A DNA stretch of 6,176 nt from Phycisphaerales bacterium (GTDB lineage: Bacteria; Planctomycetota; Phycisphaerae; Sedimentisphaerales; Anaerohalosphaeraceae). The DNA is taken from positions 1 to 6,176 of the forward strand of contig DSDR01000078.1 in NCBI GenBank assembly GCA_011048645.1, read 5' to 3'. Under the pieces are notes generated by a model. It ran no database searches and was not told the DNA's origin. It was given only the letters and a program-made list of their open reading frames with translations. The translations under genes and the position numbers were made by a program. Positions 6,000 to 6,176 of the stretch are shown piece after piece. The first letter of the stretch is position 1. Each line of letters starts with the position of its first letter.

Positions 6000-6044
6000 T
6001 GTCGCATACAATAGCCGAGCAGCGCAAGCGGCCGGATTGCGACA
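6000..6044 (+). repeat. REP-like element, copy 2, with 7-bp outer inverted repeat
   Basis: The core at 6008-6039 begins ACAATAGCCG. It folds as CCG (6015-6017), bulged A6018, GCAGC (6019-6023), tetraloop GCAA (6024-6027), GCGGC (6028-6032) and CGG (6033-6035), with one A·G mismatch. The exact inverted repeat TGTCGCA (6000-6006) and TGCGACA (6038-6044) encloses the core and could extend the hairpin. Confidence 0.65.
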
Positions 6045-6048
6045 CGTA

Positions 6049-6080
6049 ACAACAGCCGAGCGGCGCGAGCCGCCGGATAA
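6049..6080 (+). repeat. REP-like element, copy 3
   Basis: It begins ACAACAGCCG and folds as CCG (6056-6058), bulged A6059, GCGGC (6060-6064), GNRA tetraloop GCGA (6065-6068), GCCGC (6069-6073) and CGG (6074-6076), followed by ATAA. This is an 8-bp stem whose bulge is at the same place as in copy 2. Confidence 0.7.
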
Positions 6081-6119
6081 CACCACGCCTTGGATAACGT
6101 TCAACATACTCGCATCCCG

Positions 6120-6150
6120 TATCGGGCGGCTTGCGCCGCCGCGCTGTTGT
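6120..6150 (-). repeat. REP-like element, copy 4, inverted
   Basis: Read on the minus strand this begins ACAACAGC, like copy 3, and ends CCCGATA. Its stem GGCGGC/GCCGCC (plus-strand 6125-6130 and 6135-6140) encloses GCAA on the minus strand. Two further pairs form below a single bulged C, placed like the bulged A of copies 2 and 3. Confidence 0.65.
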
Positions 6151-6163
6151 GCCGCGCTGTTGT
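6138..6163. repeat. 13-bp tandem duplication
   Basis: GCCGCGCTGTTGT occurs twice head to tail (6138-6150 and 6151-6163), followed by a diverged partial copy, GCGCGCTGGTG. On the minus strand this repeats the leading ACAACAGCGCGGC part of REP-like copy 4. Confidence 0.75.
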
Positions 6164-6176
6164 GCGCGCTGGTGCC

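Larger units (their letters stand above)
5722..6176. other. Gene-free 455-bp region, repeat-rich
   Basis: No reading frame with a plausible start and protein-like composition was found on either strand. The left part (5722-5970) is AT-rich and carries heptamer arrays and small inverted repeats. The right part (from about 5972) is GC-rich and carries REP-like hairpins. No T-tract terminator follows the cupin gene; an imperfect hairpin TGATT/AATCA (5742-5755) is the nearest candidate and is weak. Confidence 0.65.

Noticed and set aside
6008..6150. Integron attC sites
   Set aside because: The elements lack the paired RYYYAAC/GTTRRRY core sites, and no integrase gene is present.

Overview
The window looks like a chromosomal segment (roughly mid-50s % GC) from a free-living bacterium that secretes large multidomain proteins. 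Three things point to the Planctomycetes–Verrucomicrobia–Kiritimatiellota group: an M6-type protease carrying LamG, Fn3-like and PA14 modules, a LacI-type regulator next to it, and structured intergenic repeats. This is an inference from domain style, and no phylogenetic marker gene is present. Only three protein-coding genes can be supported.

Layout. From base 1 to 3939 the minus strand is one uninterrupted reading frame of 1313 codons that runs off the left edge. It encodes a secreted M6-family zinc metalloprotease followed by two LamG domains, an Fn3-like domain, a PA14 domain and the start of a cadherin/Ig-like repeat. Upstream on the same strand, 76 bp away, is a complete LacI/GalR-family repressor gene (4016-5074). 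A 308-bp divergent intergenic region (5075-5382) then separates it from a small cupin gene on the plus strand (5383-5721). The last 455 bp (5722-6176) hold no gene. They contain heptanucleotide arrays, several inverted repeats and a cluster of REP-like hairpin elements.

How the parts may work together. The repressor gene has a good promoter (TTGACG, 17 bp, TAAGAT) placed so close to its ATG that the transcript would be essentially leaderless. Palindromes with a central CG, the usual form of LacI-family operators, overlap that promoter and recur toward the cupin gene. The simplest reading is an autoregulated repressor that controls the divergent cupin gene and possibly the downstream protease in response to a small ligand, probably a sugar. 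Neither the ligand nor the substrate can be read from the sequence.

No clearly new multi-gene system is visible. The most unusual material is the noncoding right end, with its family of GNRA-loop hairpins in both orientations and its mirrored heptamer arrays, together with the operator-dense leaderless promoter of the repressor.
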